A stretch of 64,000 nt of DNA. Source: Phycisphaerales bacterium. GTDB lineage: Bacteria > Planctomycetota > Phycisphaerae > Phycisphaerales > UBA1924. The DNA is taken from assembly GCA_029260295.1 (NCBI GenBank), contig JAJDDN010000007.1, forward strand, positions 186,001 to 250,000. The letters are read 5' to 3'. Below, piece after piece: positions 8,165 through 16,273 of this stretch (its first letter is position 1; each line of letters starts with the position of its first letter). The notes below the pieces were generated by a model. The model saw only the letters and a list, made by a program, of their open reading frames with translations, did not search any database and was not told the DNA's origin. A program made the translations under genes and the position numbers.

Positions 8165-9383
8165 AGCGCATGCACATCTGTTCCAACTCGGGCGTTCGCT
8201 GACGATGCTGGACTGCTCCGGATGCCAGAGCCGGGAGGCGATGCTCGATTCAATCGAGGCATTCTGCCAAAGACTCAAACCAAGCGATTGGGTACTCGCC
8301 CACAGTGTACGCCCCGAGGGTTGGGCGGACCCCAGATGGCCATCACGGCAGGAACTCGATCATGCCAGCGACAACCGTCCTGCGTGCGCGTGGTGTTTCG
8401 ACTACCACTCGATGGGAGCATCATCATCCGCACTCGCACACGCGGGGATCTCCGGGGACACCACCATCGACCGCGGCATCATCGAACTCGACAACGATGG
8501 CACCCCGACCGGCGTGCTCTTTGAACACGCCGCGCTCAAGCTGTGGTCGTCCGTCCCCGAGCCCGATGCAACGCAGCGCCGATCGCATGTCCTGAGCGCA
8601 TGCCTGCACCTGAGCAAGCTCGGGTTCACGGAGGTCCATGATCTCAAATCCCAGCCCTGGCTCGGGCAGGTGCTGCATGATCTCCAAACTGCAGGCGAGA
8701 TCACTCAACGATTCCAACTCTTCCCGCTCACCAAAGATCTCGATGCGACCATTTCGACACGCGACCAGTGGGAATCTGACAAGCTCGTACTCGCGGGAAC
8801 CAAGATCTTCACCGATGGTTCGCTCAACTCGCGTACCGCGTGGATGCTCGAGCCGTACACCGACACACACACGACCGGCACTCCAATGATGACCGCTCAA
8901 GAAATCGACGACGCGATGCTCAAGAGCAAGGCCCACGATCTCCCAGTTGCGGCCCATGCGATCGGCGACGCCGCCGTCCGGGCGGTGCTGGACTCAATTG
9001 AACGGACACAGTGCACGAACATGAACGCACGCATCGAGCACGCCGAGCTGATCCATCCAGGCGACATCGCCCGCTTTGTTGAGCTTGGCGTGATCGTATC
9101 GGTTCAGCCGTGCCATCTGCTGCCGGACATCGAGGCACTCAACACGGGACTGGGCGACCGGCTCGATCGGGTGCTCCCGCTCCGTTCATTGATCGAGTCA
9201 GGATGCATCCCCGGTAAAACCCTTATCTTCGGATCCGATGTACCCATCGTCCGTGCTGATCACCAAGACTCAATCCAAGCGGCTGTCCACAGACGACGCA
9301 ACGGCATGCCCGATTCAGAAGCCATCGGCCTCAACCAACGGCTGACCCGCGACGAATCGCTCGCGTGCTTTGGCGTTAACTGA
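8157..9383 (+). CDS. Amidohydrolase, YtcJ/TRZ-type (amidohydrolase family 3)
   Basis: About 408 aa from the ATG at 8157, which overlaps the previous stop; ATG 8136 is an alternative. The HAHL metal-binding motif comes at residues 5-8, FTDGSLNSRTAW and AAHAIGDAA follow, then RIEHAELIHP and VSVQPCHLLPD. FGSDVPIV carries the metal-site Asp. These are signatures of the YtcJ-like amidohydrolase group. Relatives normally have 60-100 residues before the HxH motif (the beta-sandwich strand), which are missing here. Such enzymes hydrolyse C-N bonds of varied amides; the substrate is unknown. The 3' end overlaps the convergent kinase gene by 8 bp. Confidence 0.8.
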   Translation: MREAHAHLFQLGRSLTMLDCSGCQSREAMLDSIEAFCQRLKPSDWVLAHSVRPEGWADPRWPSRQELDHASDNRPACAWCFDYHSMGASSSALAHAGISGDTTIDRGIIELDNDGTPTGVLFEHAALKLWSSVPEPDATQRRSHVLSACLHLSKLGFTEVHDLKSQPWLGQVLHDLQTAGEITQRFQLFPLTKDLDATISTRDQWESDKLVLAGTKIFTDGSLNSRTAWMLEPYTDTHTTGTPMMTAQEIDDAMLKSKAHDLPVAAHAIGDAAVRAVLDSIERTQCTNMNARIEHAELIHPGDIARFVELGVIVSVQPCHLLPDIEALNTGLGDRLDRVLPLRSLIESGCIPGKTLIFGSDVPIVRADHQDSIQAAVHRRRNGMPDSEAIGLNQRLTRDESLACFGVN

Positions 9384-11394
9384 GAACTTCGTCATCGAGC
9401 GGGATCCGGAGCTCGAACTCCGCACCGTGGCCACGCTTGCGGATCAATGAAAGATCGCCGCCCATCTCCACAGCCAATCCACGCGAGAGCGCGAGCCCCA
9501 GTCCCAGCCCTGAACGGTCACGCAGTGCCGATGAAGAACCACGCACAAACTCGCCAAAGATCTTCCGCCGGTCTCGGCTGGCAACGCCCGGGCCATGATC
9601 CGCTACAACAAGCAGCAGCGAATCCCCCGCGACCGATGCGTCGAGATGCACACGAAAATCCGATTCCTGATCCGATTCCGAATCGGCCCCGGCATACTTG
9701 CACGCGTTGTCCATCAGGTTCATCACGATCCGTTCAATCGCATGTGGATCGAGAGTCACCGTCCGCTGGGCGTGGTCGCCCGTTTCATCGGACACCATGA
9801 GGTCCATCCCGGACTGCTCGCCCAGCCGCGACATCGGGGGGACGATGCGTGCGATAAGCTCGCCGACTGAGAGCCGTTGCTCGCCCTTGGGCTTGTCCTT
9901 GCCGTAGCGCTGGCGGGAGATCCGCGCGTATTCGAGCACATTCTCCACGATCCCGGTGAGCCGATCGGATTCTCGTTTAAGAGTATTAAGATAATCTTTG
10001 CGGACCGCTTCATCGGTCACCATCCCGTCGGCGAGCATCTGTGAGTACAAACGAAAGGTTGTCAGCGGGGTCCGCAGCTCGTGCGTGACCGCCCCGACAA
10101 AGTGCGCCCGCCTTGCAGACATAGTCAGCACCGTCCGCAGCACGATGCCAACAGCGATCATCGCGAGGATCACCGCGACCCATGTCACCAGCATCGCCAT
10201 CATCGCGGGAGTCAGCCTATCACCTGCGACATCGACCGCACCGCCCGGGATAAACGACACGGGCACAGTGGCGAGCCGGTACGACGGGAGTTGCCGCCCC
10301 CGCTTGCCTTTGGTCTGCACAGGATGATCGCTGGTGATCGGGACGAGCGTTGAGGTCGGGAGAAGATCGCCGATCGATCCGAGGAGCTCGCCCGACATGC
10401 TTGCCCAGTCGAGCCAGACCCCCTGAACGACTTCGTGCCCATCGCGCTGGATCGTTCGTGTCAGCACAAGCTCATGGGTGCCATCATCACGCAGCACCCA
10501 GCGTGGCTCGATCGCGCCGACCACATCCTGGATCTCTTTTGCTTCACGATTCTTTGCCCAGTTTTCGTCATCGAAACTGCCCGAGTTATCGAAACGCCCC
10601 GAGTCATCCATTTCTTTCTGATTTACTTTCTGATCAATATCCGCACTTTCAAGTTTCTCTTTACTATCCGCTTTGCGATCATCAACGATCGAGGTCCGTG
10701 AAGCACCAACAGCATCACCGGAGACAAATCCAGTAGAAACAGGTGTCGCATCAACAATCTCTTCCAGAGCCGGGCTCGCAGATAGCGACTGGCTGTTTTG
10801 AGCGATGTTGGCGATCTGCTGCCTCGCTTCAAAGTCCGCCTCGGAACTGGTAGGAATAGTAACTGAACTCTGAAGGGCCAACGCATTCGAGTTCGTAATC
10901 CCACCCTCATAATCCCGCACAGCCATCACCGGCTCGCTCTCGCTCTCCTTCGCAATCAAGCCCCCATCGAGCACCTGCTGCTGCGTATTGGTCAGCATCG
11001 CGATCGCGTCGGCCTCGCTCCCCGAGCCCTTGGTCGAACCGAGCTCGTCGATCTCAAAGAATCCGCGTGCATAATCTCTCCCCACGAGCACCTTCTTGGT
11101 TTGCTCGGAGGAAACCCTCATGCGGTCACCCATTGCCGACAACGGAACCGAATCCAGCACCATTTCATAATCCTCGATTGGGCGTGCCGCCTCAAGGGCG
11201 ATCATGGGCGCGAGCCGAGAATCCATGCGCCAGAGCGCGAGCCGGATGAGTTCTTGGCGTTGGTTCATAGCCCGAGAAACGGCGCTGCGGGCCTCGAGCG
11301 TGTACACCGTAATGCTCGCCCAGCTCAGCGCGGCGACGATTAATAACACCCCGCCCCAGAACGCCCACCAGAGTTTGCTCCGGCCTTTGGTCAT
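9376..11394 (-). CDS. Membrane sensor histidine kinase
   Basis: 672 aa. There is an N-terminal membrane helix (residues ~9-30), a long ~360-residue extracytoplasmic region rich in Ser, Asp and Glu, and a second helix near 398-422. The catalytic core follows. The H-box is GAVTHELRTPLTTF, with the phospho-accepting His near 436. An N-box (LMDNACKYA) and glycine boxes (ADHGPGVA, GLGLGLALS) are also present. No HAMP or PAS domain is obvious between helix and H-box. It overlaps the upstream response regulator gene by ATGA, so the two form one two-component system. It is the last gene of the DUF4139-RR-HK run. The sensed signal is unknown, but the neighbouring envelope proteins suggest a cell-surface cue. 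Confidence 0.92.
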   Translation of the reverse strand: MTKGRSKLWWAFWGGVLLIVAALSWASITVYTLEARSAVSRAMNQRQELIRLALWRMDSRLAPMIALEAARPIEDYEMVLDSVPLSAMGDRMRVSSEQTKKVLVGRDYARGFFEIDELGSTKGSGSEADAIAMLTNTQQQVLDGGLIAKESESEPVMAVRDYEGGITNSNALALQSSVTIPTSSEADFEARQQIANIAQNSQSLSASPALEEIVDATPVSTGFVSGDAVGASRTSIVDDRKADSKEKLESADIDQKVNQKEMDDSGRFDNSGSFDDENWAKNREAKEIQDVVGAIEPRWVLRDDGTHELVLTRTIQRDGHEVVQGVWLDWASMSGELLGSIGDLLPTSTLVPITSDHPVQTKGKRGRQLPSYRLATVPVSFIPGGAVDVAGDRLTPAMMAMLVTWVAVILAMIAVGIVLRTVLTMSARRAHFVGAVTHELRTPLTTFRLYSQMLADGMVTDEAVRKDYLNTLKRESDRLTGIVENVLEYARISRQRYGKDKPKGEQRLSVGELIARIVPPMSRLGEQSGMDLMVSDETGDHAQRTVTLDPHAIERIVMNLMDNACKYAGADSESDQESDFRVHLDASVAGDSLLLVVADHGPGVASRDRRKIFGEFVRGSSSALRDRSGLGLGLALSRGLAVEMGGDLSLIRKRGHGAEFELRIPLDDEVLS

Positions 11395-12110
11395 GAACTT
11401 TCACCACCGCTGTTGTCGGGAGCCGCAAGCATATAGCCCTTGCCCCGAACCGTCCGGACCACTTCTGGATTGGTCGGATCATCATCGAGCGTCTCACGGA
11501 TCCTTGCGATCGCCATGTCGACCGTCCGCGTGTGTGTCCCGCGCGGGTCAAGCCCCCAGACCTTCTGCAGCAGTTCGTCACGCGACACCGCCCGACCCGG
11601 ATTGGCCGCCAGGAACCCGATGACCTCCGCCTCACGCTCGGTCATCGTCCGGCGCGAACCATCTACAAGTACCACCTCGCGGCGTTCAAAATCGATCTGC
11701 CTCCCCGCGATCGCCATCTTCTTCCGCTGCGACGGACGCGCAGGCATCCGCCGGAACACCGCCTCGATCCGCGCGATCAGTTCATCGAGCGAGAAGGGTT
11801 TGACAATGTAATCATCCGCCCCCAGCTTGAGCCCACCGATCCGGTCGCTCTCTTCGCCCCGAGCAGTCAAGAAAATCACAGGCACATCGGGCTTGGGCTT
11901 GCGGAGCTCGCGCAGCACCTCGAGCCCATCCATCTTGGGCATCATGATATCGAGCAGCACAAGATCCGCTTCGATGCTCAGGCACATCGCCAAGCCTTGC
12001 TCGCCATCGCTCGCCTCGTGGACCGTGTACCCCGTATACGACAACGCATCGACCAGGCCCCGCCTGATCGAATCGTCGTCCTCCACTACAACCAATACAC
12101 CTAATGACAA
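11391..12110 (-). CDS. OmpR/PhoB-family response regulator
   Basis: 239 aa with a TTG start at 12110, supported by AAAGGA upstream and by the receiver beginning immediately (GVLVVVEDDDS). The receiver has the acidic pair EDD, the phospho-Asp in LVLLDIMMP, and TARGEE and KPFSLDEL. The C-terminal winged helix (REAEVIGFLAANPGRAVSRDELL, HTRTVDMAIARIRETL, VRTVRGKGYML) is of the OmpR/PhoB class. The stop overlaps the kinase start. Regulators of this class commonly bind 10-11-bp direct repeats; such an array lies upstream of the VIT/VWA gene about 4 kb away. Confidence 0.93.
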   Translation of the reverse strand: MSLGVLVVVEDDDSIRRGLVDALSYTGYTVHEASDGEQGLAMCLSIEADLVLLDIMMPKMDGLEVLRELRKPKPDVPVIFLTARGEESDRIGGLKLGADDYIVKPFSLDELIARIEAVFRRMPARPSQRKKMAIAGRQIDFERREVVLVDGSRRTMTEREAEVIGFLAANPGRAVSRDELLQKVWGLDPRGTHTRTVDMAIARIRETLDDDPTNPEVVRTVRGKGYMLAAPDNSGGESS

Positions 12111-12133
12111 ATCAGAATCCTTTCGTCTCTACC

Positions 12134-13636
12134 TTACCACGAATAGTGAACCGTATAAGTAACAATACCTTCTTCGTCGGGCTCAAGTGTGACCGGGACA
12201 TGCATAGTTCTTGCATCAAGCATCTCATAGTCGTGCGAGATCTTCTGAATGTCCGCGTTGGACCAGCGGTAGAGCCGTTCCTGCACGACGACATCGACAG
12301 GCACATCCTTGCGATTCCGCAGCTTGACCTCGATCGTCTCGGTGATCCATCGCTTGCCACGCTCAAAGCTCACCTGGCGACGCTCGCCAACCACATCAAA
12401 CGCGTTGCCGAGTTTGATCATGATCGTTTCACCCTGAGGCGTGTGATCAATAACCTCCTCACCAATAAACTCATACGCCCCGTCCGCCTCGTCGAGCTGA
12501 TTGACCCGCATGCGCCCCGATGGCAGCGGGATCCCCATCCCGTTCTCCTCGGTGTTGTCGAATCGCAGGAACACCGCGACCTTCGAGTTGGACTGTACGC
12601 CCCAGTTCTGATCCATCATCGCAGCGTTGCCGTTCCACCGCGCCTGGGCGGTGCCGTCGTACATCATGATTTTTTCGGTCGGTACCCCGTTGACGGCCTC
12701 GAAGAGTTCGATCTGCTTGGTCGAACGATCCGGGATCGTGGTCGGGCGACCGAGTGTGTAGAGGTGGTATTCGAAGAATGATTTTTCAACAAACCCAGCG
12801 GACTTCCCTGCGGTGTCCATTCTCGACATACCCTCGAACCGTGCGTACTGATTCTGCGGCTGCGCGCGATGCACATCACCCGCGACCAGCTTGAGCTTCG
12901 CATCTTCGTAAGAGCCGCCGGATTGATTCAGGATCGAAACCCACGCGCCAATATCAATCGTCCCATGATTCGCATCCTTGCCCTCGGTATAAACTAGGTT
13001 GTAGTCTGCCCACCAGGTAATACCAGTAGTCTGATACGAAACCCGCGTCTCGTGTTCGCCGCCTTTATTTGCATCGACCTGCCACATGAGCGTCGGCTTG
13101 GTGACCAGCGATTCATCAAGCGACGGGAACACCACGCCGCTATATCCCTGCTGGAACTGAACACGCCCGTCATCGAGCTGCAGCAGCATCCCACCCGCGG
13201 CCGTCGACATGAGCGTCACTTCCTGACCGTTATGAATAATTGTCTGATCAATATACCGCTCGAGCATCCGCCCCATCGACAGCAAATCAAACCGGTAGCT
13301 CTGTTCGAGCACGCTGGTCCCATCTGGGTCGGTCAGCGACGAGAACCGGACGGTCGTCGGATCGAGCAGCGCCGCCACATCGGTGAACTTGAGCTCACTG
13401 AGCCCCTTGTCGATTTCCAGCGTCCGGTCCTGACGGATCACGGCGTAGCCGGGGATCTGGTTGTACCGGTTGTACCCGTACCCCTGCGATTGCCCGGGCA
13501 CCGGGCGGTACCACTCGGCGGGGATCGCCCCGGGAGCGGCGGTCGAATAAATCGTCAGCGCGGTGTCATCGGCGAGGGCCAATCCGCTCATGCCAAGAAG
13601 AGTTGCCGCGATGGTCAGTGCCTTGATCGTGTTCAT
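12134..13636 (-). CDS. Secreted DUF4139 domain protein
   Basis: 500 aa with a clear signal peptide (MNTIKALTIAATLLGMSGLALA) and a strong GGAGAAACCC before the ATG. The body, including TTGITWWADYNLVYTEGK and the C-terminal WITETIEVKLRNRKDVPVDVVVQE...YTVHYSW, matches the DUF4139 family of secreted beta-rich proteins of unknown function. It ends 23 bp before the response regulator gene on the same strand, so the three genes are likely co-transcribed. It may be an envelope protein whose level or state is monitored by the kinase; this is inference from order only. Confidence 0.8.
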   Translation of the reverse strand: MNTIKALTIAATLLGMSGLALADDTALTIYSTAAPGAIPAEWYRPVPGQSQGYGYNRYNQIPGYAVIRQDRTLEIDKGLSELKFTDVAALLDPTTVRFSSLTDPDGTSVLEQSYRFDLLSMGRMLERYIDQTIIHNGQEVTLMSTAAGGMLLQLDDGRVQFQQGYSGVVFPSLDESLVTKPTLMWQVDANKGGEHETRVSYQTTGITWWADYNLVYTEGKDANHGTIDIGAWVSILNQSGGSYEDAKLKLVAGDVHRAQPQNQYARFEGMSRMDTAGKSAGFVEKSFFEYHLYTLGRPTTIPDRSTKQIELFEAVNGVPTEKIMMYDGTAQARWNGNAAMMDQNWGVQSNSKVAVFLRFDNTEENGMGIPLPSGRMRVNQLDEADGAYEFIGEEVIDHTPQGETIMIKLGNAFDVVGERRQVSFERGKRWITETIEVKLRNRKDVPVDVVVQERLYRWSNADIQKISHDYEMLDARTMHVPVTLEPDEEGIVTYTVHYSW

Positions 13637-13690
13637 GGGTTTCTCCTAGTGTGCCGCATGGCTATAGCCGCGGCCTTGGTTGAGTATACA

Positions 13691-13726
13691 AACCCCGGCA
13701 CCCGAGCTATCGGATGCCGGGGGGTT
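13691..13726 (-). terminator. Hairpin between the VIT/VWA and DUF4139 genes
   Basis: Inverted repeat CCCCGGCA / TGCCGGGG with a 14-nt loop, just past the VIT/VWA stop. On the minus strand only a short TTTG follows, so termination strength is uncertain. It may be partial, allowing some read-through into the DUF4139 gene. Confidence 0.45.
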
Positions 13727-13746
13727 CTGGGTCAAACATCGCATCT

Positions 13747-16104
13747 TTACTTTGGATTCTTCACCAAGATCCGCTTGCCATGGTTCATCAGCTCGATCTC
13801 GCCACGATTGGCGATCATCCACTGACGCCCCTGATCAGCCAGATCATCAACGAGCGACCAGTACGCATCGGTCGCAAACTCGACGGTGTCATCGATCGCC
13901 TGCTCAACCTCGGCCGTGACCGAGACATCCACCCAACGCCCGGCCTTGCGGTAAAGCGTCGAGCCCGTACCACGCTGGACCGTCGAGATCGTGACATGGT
14001 TCATATCGGCATCGTAATACCGGTTGCTCTTGATCATGCCACTTGATTGAACAACCGCATCGGAAGCAACCCGCGATTGCAAGGATGTCACTCGTTGATC
14101 CTTGCGATTCAAGGACTGAGATATGCCCCTACTACCAGAGCGTGCCTTTGATTTCTCTTCGGATTCCAAGAACGCCCTCCCATCCATGAGGCTCACACCA
14201 TTCTCATCCTGTTCCACCAGTGATTCAAACGCCATGTCCTCGGTCGCCAGGAACGCGGTGTACTCGGTCATGATCCCGTGCTCCAATGACAAACTGGTAA
14301 TCTCATCAACGAGTTCCGTATCGGGCTCCGACCCATCAGCTGTGGAAACCCGGATCTGACTGATCAACGAATCGATCCGCTGCTGGGCCCACAACCGCGG
14401 GATAAAGCTGTACTTGGTGGAGGCCTCGTCATTCGAAACATGACTCCCGAGCGTCGCGATCTGACCGTCCCGATCACCCGACAACCGGAGCCACAGGGGC
14501 ATACCGCTAAGGTTCTCGTATTTCCCAAGTACTACGACACGCGAGCCATTATACAAATCACCCAACCCGTCGTCCTCGACGCTGAACACCTTGGATCTGC
14601 GGATTAAATCTCTTGTTTCTTGGGTCATCCCCGTGCCGCAGAACCCGCCTACGCCGCCCGTAAACTCAACCCCGGTCATGACCGGGCCGTTGAGCTTGTC
14701 GAACACCCGCCCAACCTTGATCTCGACATCCTCACCGGGCAGCACAAAGGTGGACTCGCCCTTGGTTCCTTGCGCGATGGCATCGAGCAATGGAGCGTTG
14801 ACATCAAACCCCAGACCGAAGGTGAAGACACGACGGTTCGCCGTATTGTTCTTGATCGCGGCGTCGCGGATCTGCACTTCACCATTCGATGCCAATCCAT
14901 CGGTCATAAACAAGACCAACGGCAGCACCCCCTCAACGCTCGGCTGCCGCAACGCAACAACAAGCGCATCGAGGAGATGCGTCCCTCCTCCTGATTGAAT
15001 GCGTTCTATGTACTGAATCAGATCCTTGCGAGAATCCTTGGTAATCACAACAGAACCATCTGCAAAGGAACGAACATCACCGCTGTAATCCACGATGCTG
15101 ATCCGCTCGCCGATCGCCATGCCATAGACGATTTGCTTTGCGGATTCCTTCGCCTGTTCGATTTTTTCCCCGCCCATTGATCCGGACCGGTCGATCACGA
15201 TGGTCACCTCGCGGAGCATCGGGCTCTGGTCGGAATCGACCGGATCCGGCGCGTCAGCCACAAACATAAAGTACCCGCTGCTCTCACCGGTTGGGTACAT
15301 CAGCACCGTTGGCTCACCAGTCAAATCGCCGGTTGATGCGTACAACACAAACGCCCCAGGCTCATCAAGCATCGGCACATCCACGCGCAGCCGAGAACCA
15401 CCCTCGGGCGTGCTGACGATCGGATGCGAAGGCGAGAACACCGCCCCGAGATTATCACCGGACGACTCGACCGCGATCTCAAGCTCCCACTCGATCGACG
15501 AATCAGCCACACCCGCTGAACGCGGGAGCACATACTCCACCGTCCCCCTATGCGCCTCGAGGACTTGTTCATAGGCAATCGTCACCGTCCGCTCAGACCC
15601 CGGCTCAACCGGGAACACGCTCGACTGGATCATCGCGTTGCCCACAAACTCAAGTAATCCCGGATCAACCATCTGACGCACGATCTCGTGGTATCTTCGT
15701 GTCGCCTCAGCACGCGGGAGCAGCTCTGCGGTCGGCTCATCACCGATCCCATCTATTCCGAATGTATTGATCGCAGCGCCGTCCGGCACCGGGACCACCA
15801 CCCGCGCCTGGGCACGGCGATTGGTCGGGTTATGCACCACCATAGTCAAAGTGGTCGTCGCGACACTCCCCACGATCCGAACTTCGGCGTGCACAGATTG
15901 AACCGCGGTAACCACACCAACCCCCGGCACTGCGATCGACCGCTGAGGCACAAGCACCCGAATCTGATCCGATCCGATCGGCTGGCTGCAAGCTATAGAA
16001 CTTCCCGCTCCGATCACGATGGCCGCCGCCAAACCAACCGGGACGAATCCCAATCCGCTCAGACTCATTCCCATTCCCAAAACGCTTCGATTCATCAGGT
16101 TCAT
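13747..16104 (-). CDS. Secreted VIT + von Willebrand A domain protein
   Basis: 785 aa from the ATG at 16104, chosen because AAGGAG lies 7 nt upstream; the ORF track starts seven codons earlier. After a hydrophobic export signal comes a vault-inter-alpha-trypsin (VIT) domain (TTLTMVVHNPTNRRAQARVVVPVP, then EATRRYHEIVRQ). A VWA domain follows with an intact metal-ion-dependent adhesion site (VIDRSGSMGGEKI near residue 310, later FMTDGLASNGE). VIT-VWA proteins are surface or periplasmic ligand-binding scaffolds in bacteria. No LPXTG anchor or clear C-terminal membrane helix is seen. Upstream lies a striking GTCAC repeat array that probably controls it. Confidence 0.9.
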   Translation of the reverse strand: MNLMNRSVLGMGMSLSGLGFVPVGLAAAIVIGAGSSIACSQPIGSDQIRVLVPQRSIAVPGVGVVTAVQSVHAEVRIVGSVATTTLTMVVHNPTNRRAQARVVVPVPDGAAINTFGIDGIGDEPTAELLPRAEATRRYHEIVRQMVDPGLLEFVGNAMIQSSVFPVEPGSERTVTIAYEQVLEAHRGTVEYVLPRSAGVADSSIEWELEIAVESSGDNLGAVFSPSHPIVSTPEGGSRLRVDVPMLDEPGAFVLYASTGDLTGEPTVLMYPTGESSGYFMFVADAPDPVDSDQSPMLREVTIVIDRSGSMGGEKIEQAKESAKQIVYGMAIGERISIVDYSGDVRSFADGSVVITKDSRKDLIQYIERIQSGGGTHLLDALVVALRQPSVEGVLPLVLFMTDGLASNGEVQIRDAAIKNNTANRRVFTFGLGFDVNAPLLDAIAQGTKGESTFVLPGEDVEIKVGRVFDKLNGPVMTGVEFTGGVGGFCGTGMTQETRDLIRRSKVFSVEDDGLGDLYNGSRVVVLGKYENLSGMPLWLRLSGDRDGQIATLGSHVSNDEASTKYSFIPRLWAQQRIDSLISQIRVSTADGSEPDTELVDEITSLSLEHGIMTEYTAFLATEDMAFESLVEQDENGVSLMDGRAFLESEEKSKARSGSRGISQSLNRKDQRVTSLQSRVASDAVVQSSGMIKSNRYYDADMNHVTISTVQRGTGSTLYRKAGRWVDVSVTAEVEQAIDDTVEFATDAYWSLVDDLADQGRQWMIANRGEIELMNHGKRILVKNPK

Positions 16105-16165
16105 ATGTGGTCTCCTTGTGTACATGCTGTACGAATAGAGATACCAACCTATTGCCCGTCAGGTC

Positions 16166-16260
16166 GTCACACGAATGTCACACCCGCCCCGCATACTTGC
16201 AATGTCACACGCGTGTCACGCGGCCGTCACAGCCGTGTCACACCGATCTTGTCCTGTCAC
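16166..16260 (-). promoter_or_regulatory. GTCAC direct-repeat array, 11-bp phased (regulator binding site)
   Basis: Seven GTCAC pentamers on the plus strand start at 16166, 16177, 16204, 16215, 16226, 16237 and 16256. The spacings are 11, 27, 11, 11, 11 and 19 bp. Most are preceded by T and followed by A or G, giving TGTCAC(A/G). They lie 62-156 bp upstream of the VIT/VWA start codon and past the stop of the MFS gene. Tandem TGTCA-type half sites at 11-bp steps resemble a Pho box, the kind of site bound head-to-tail by PhoB/OmpR regulators, though the spacers here are GC-rich. Confidence 0.6.
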
Positions 16261-16273
16261 TCAGAATCGCGAT

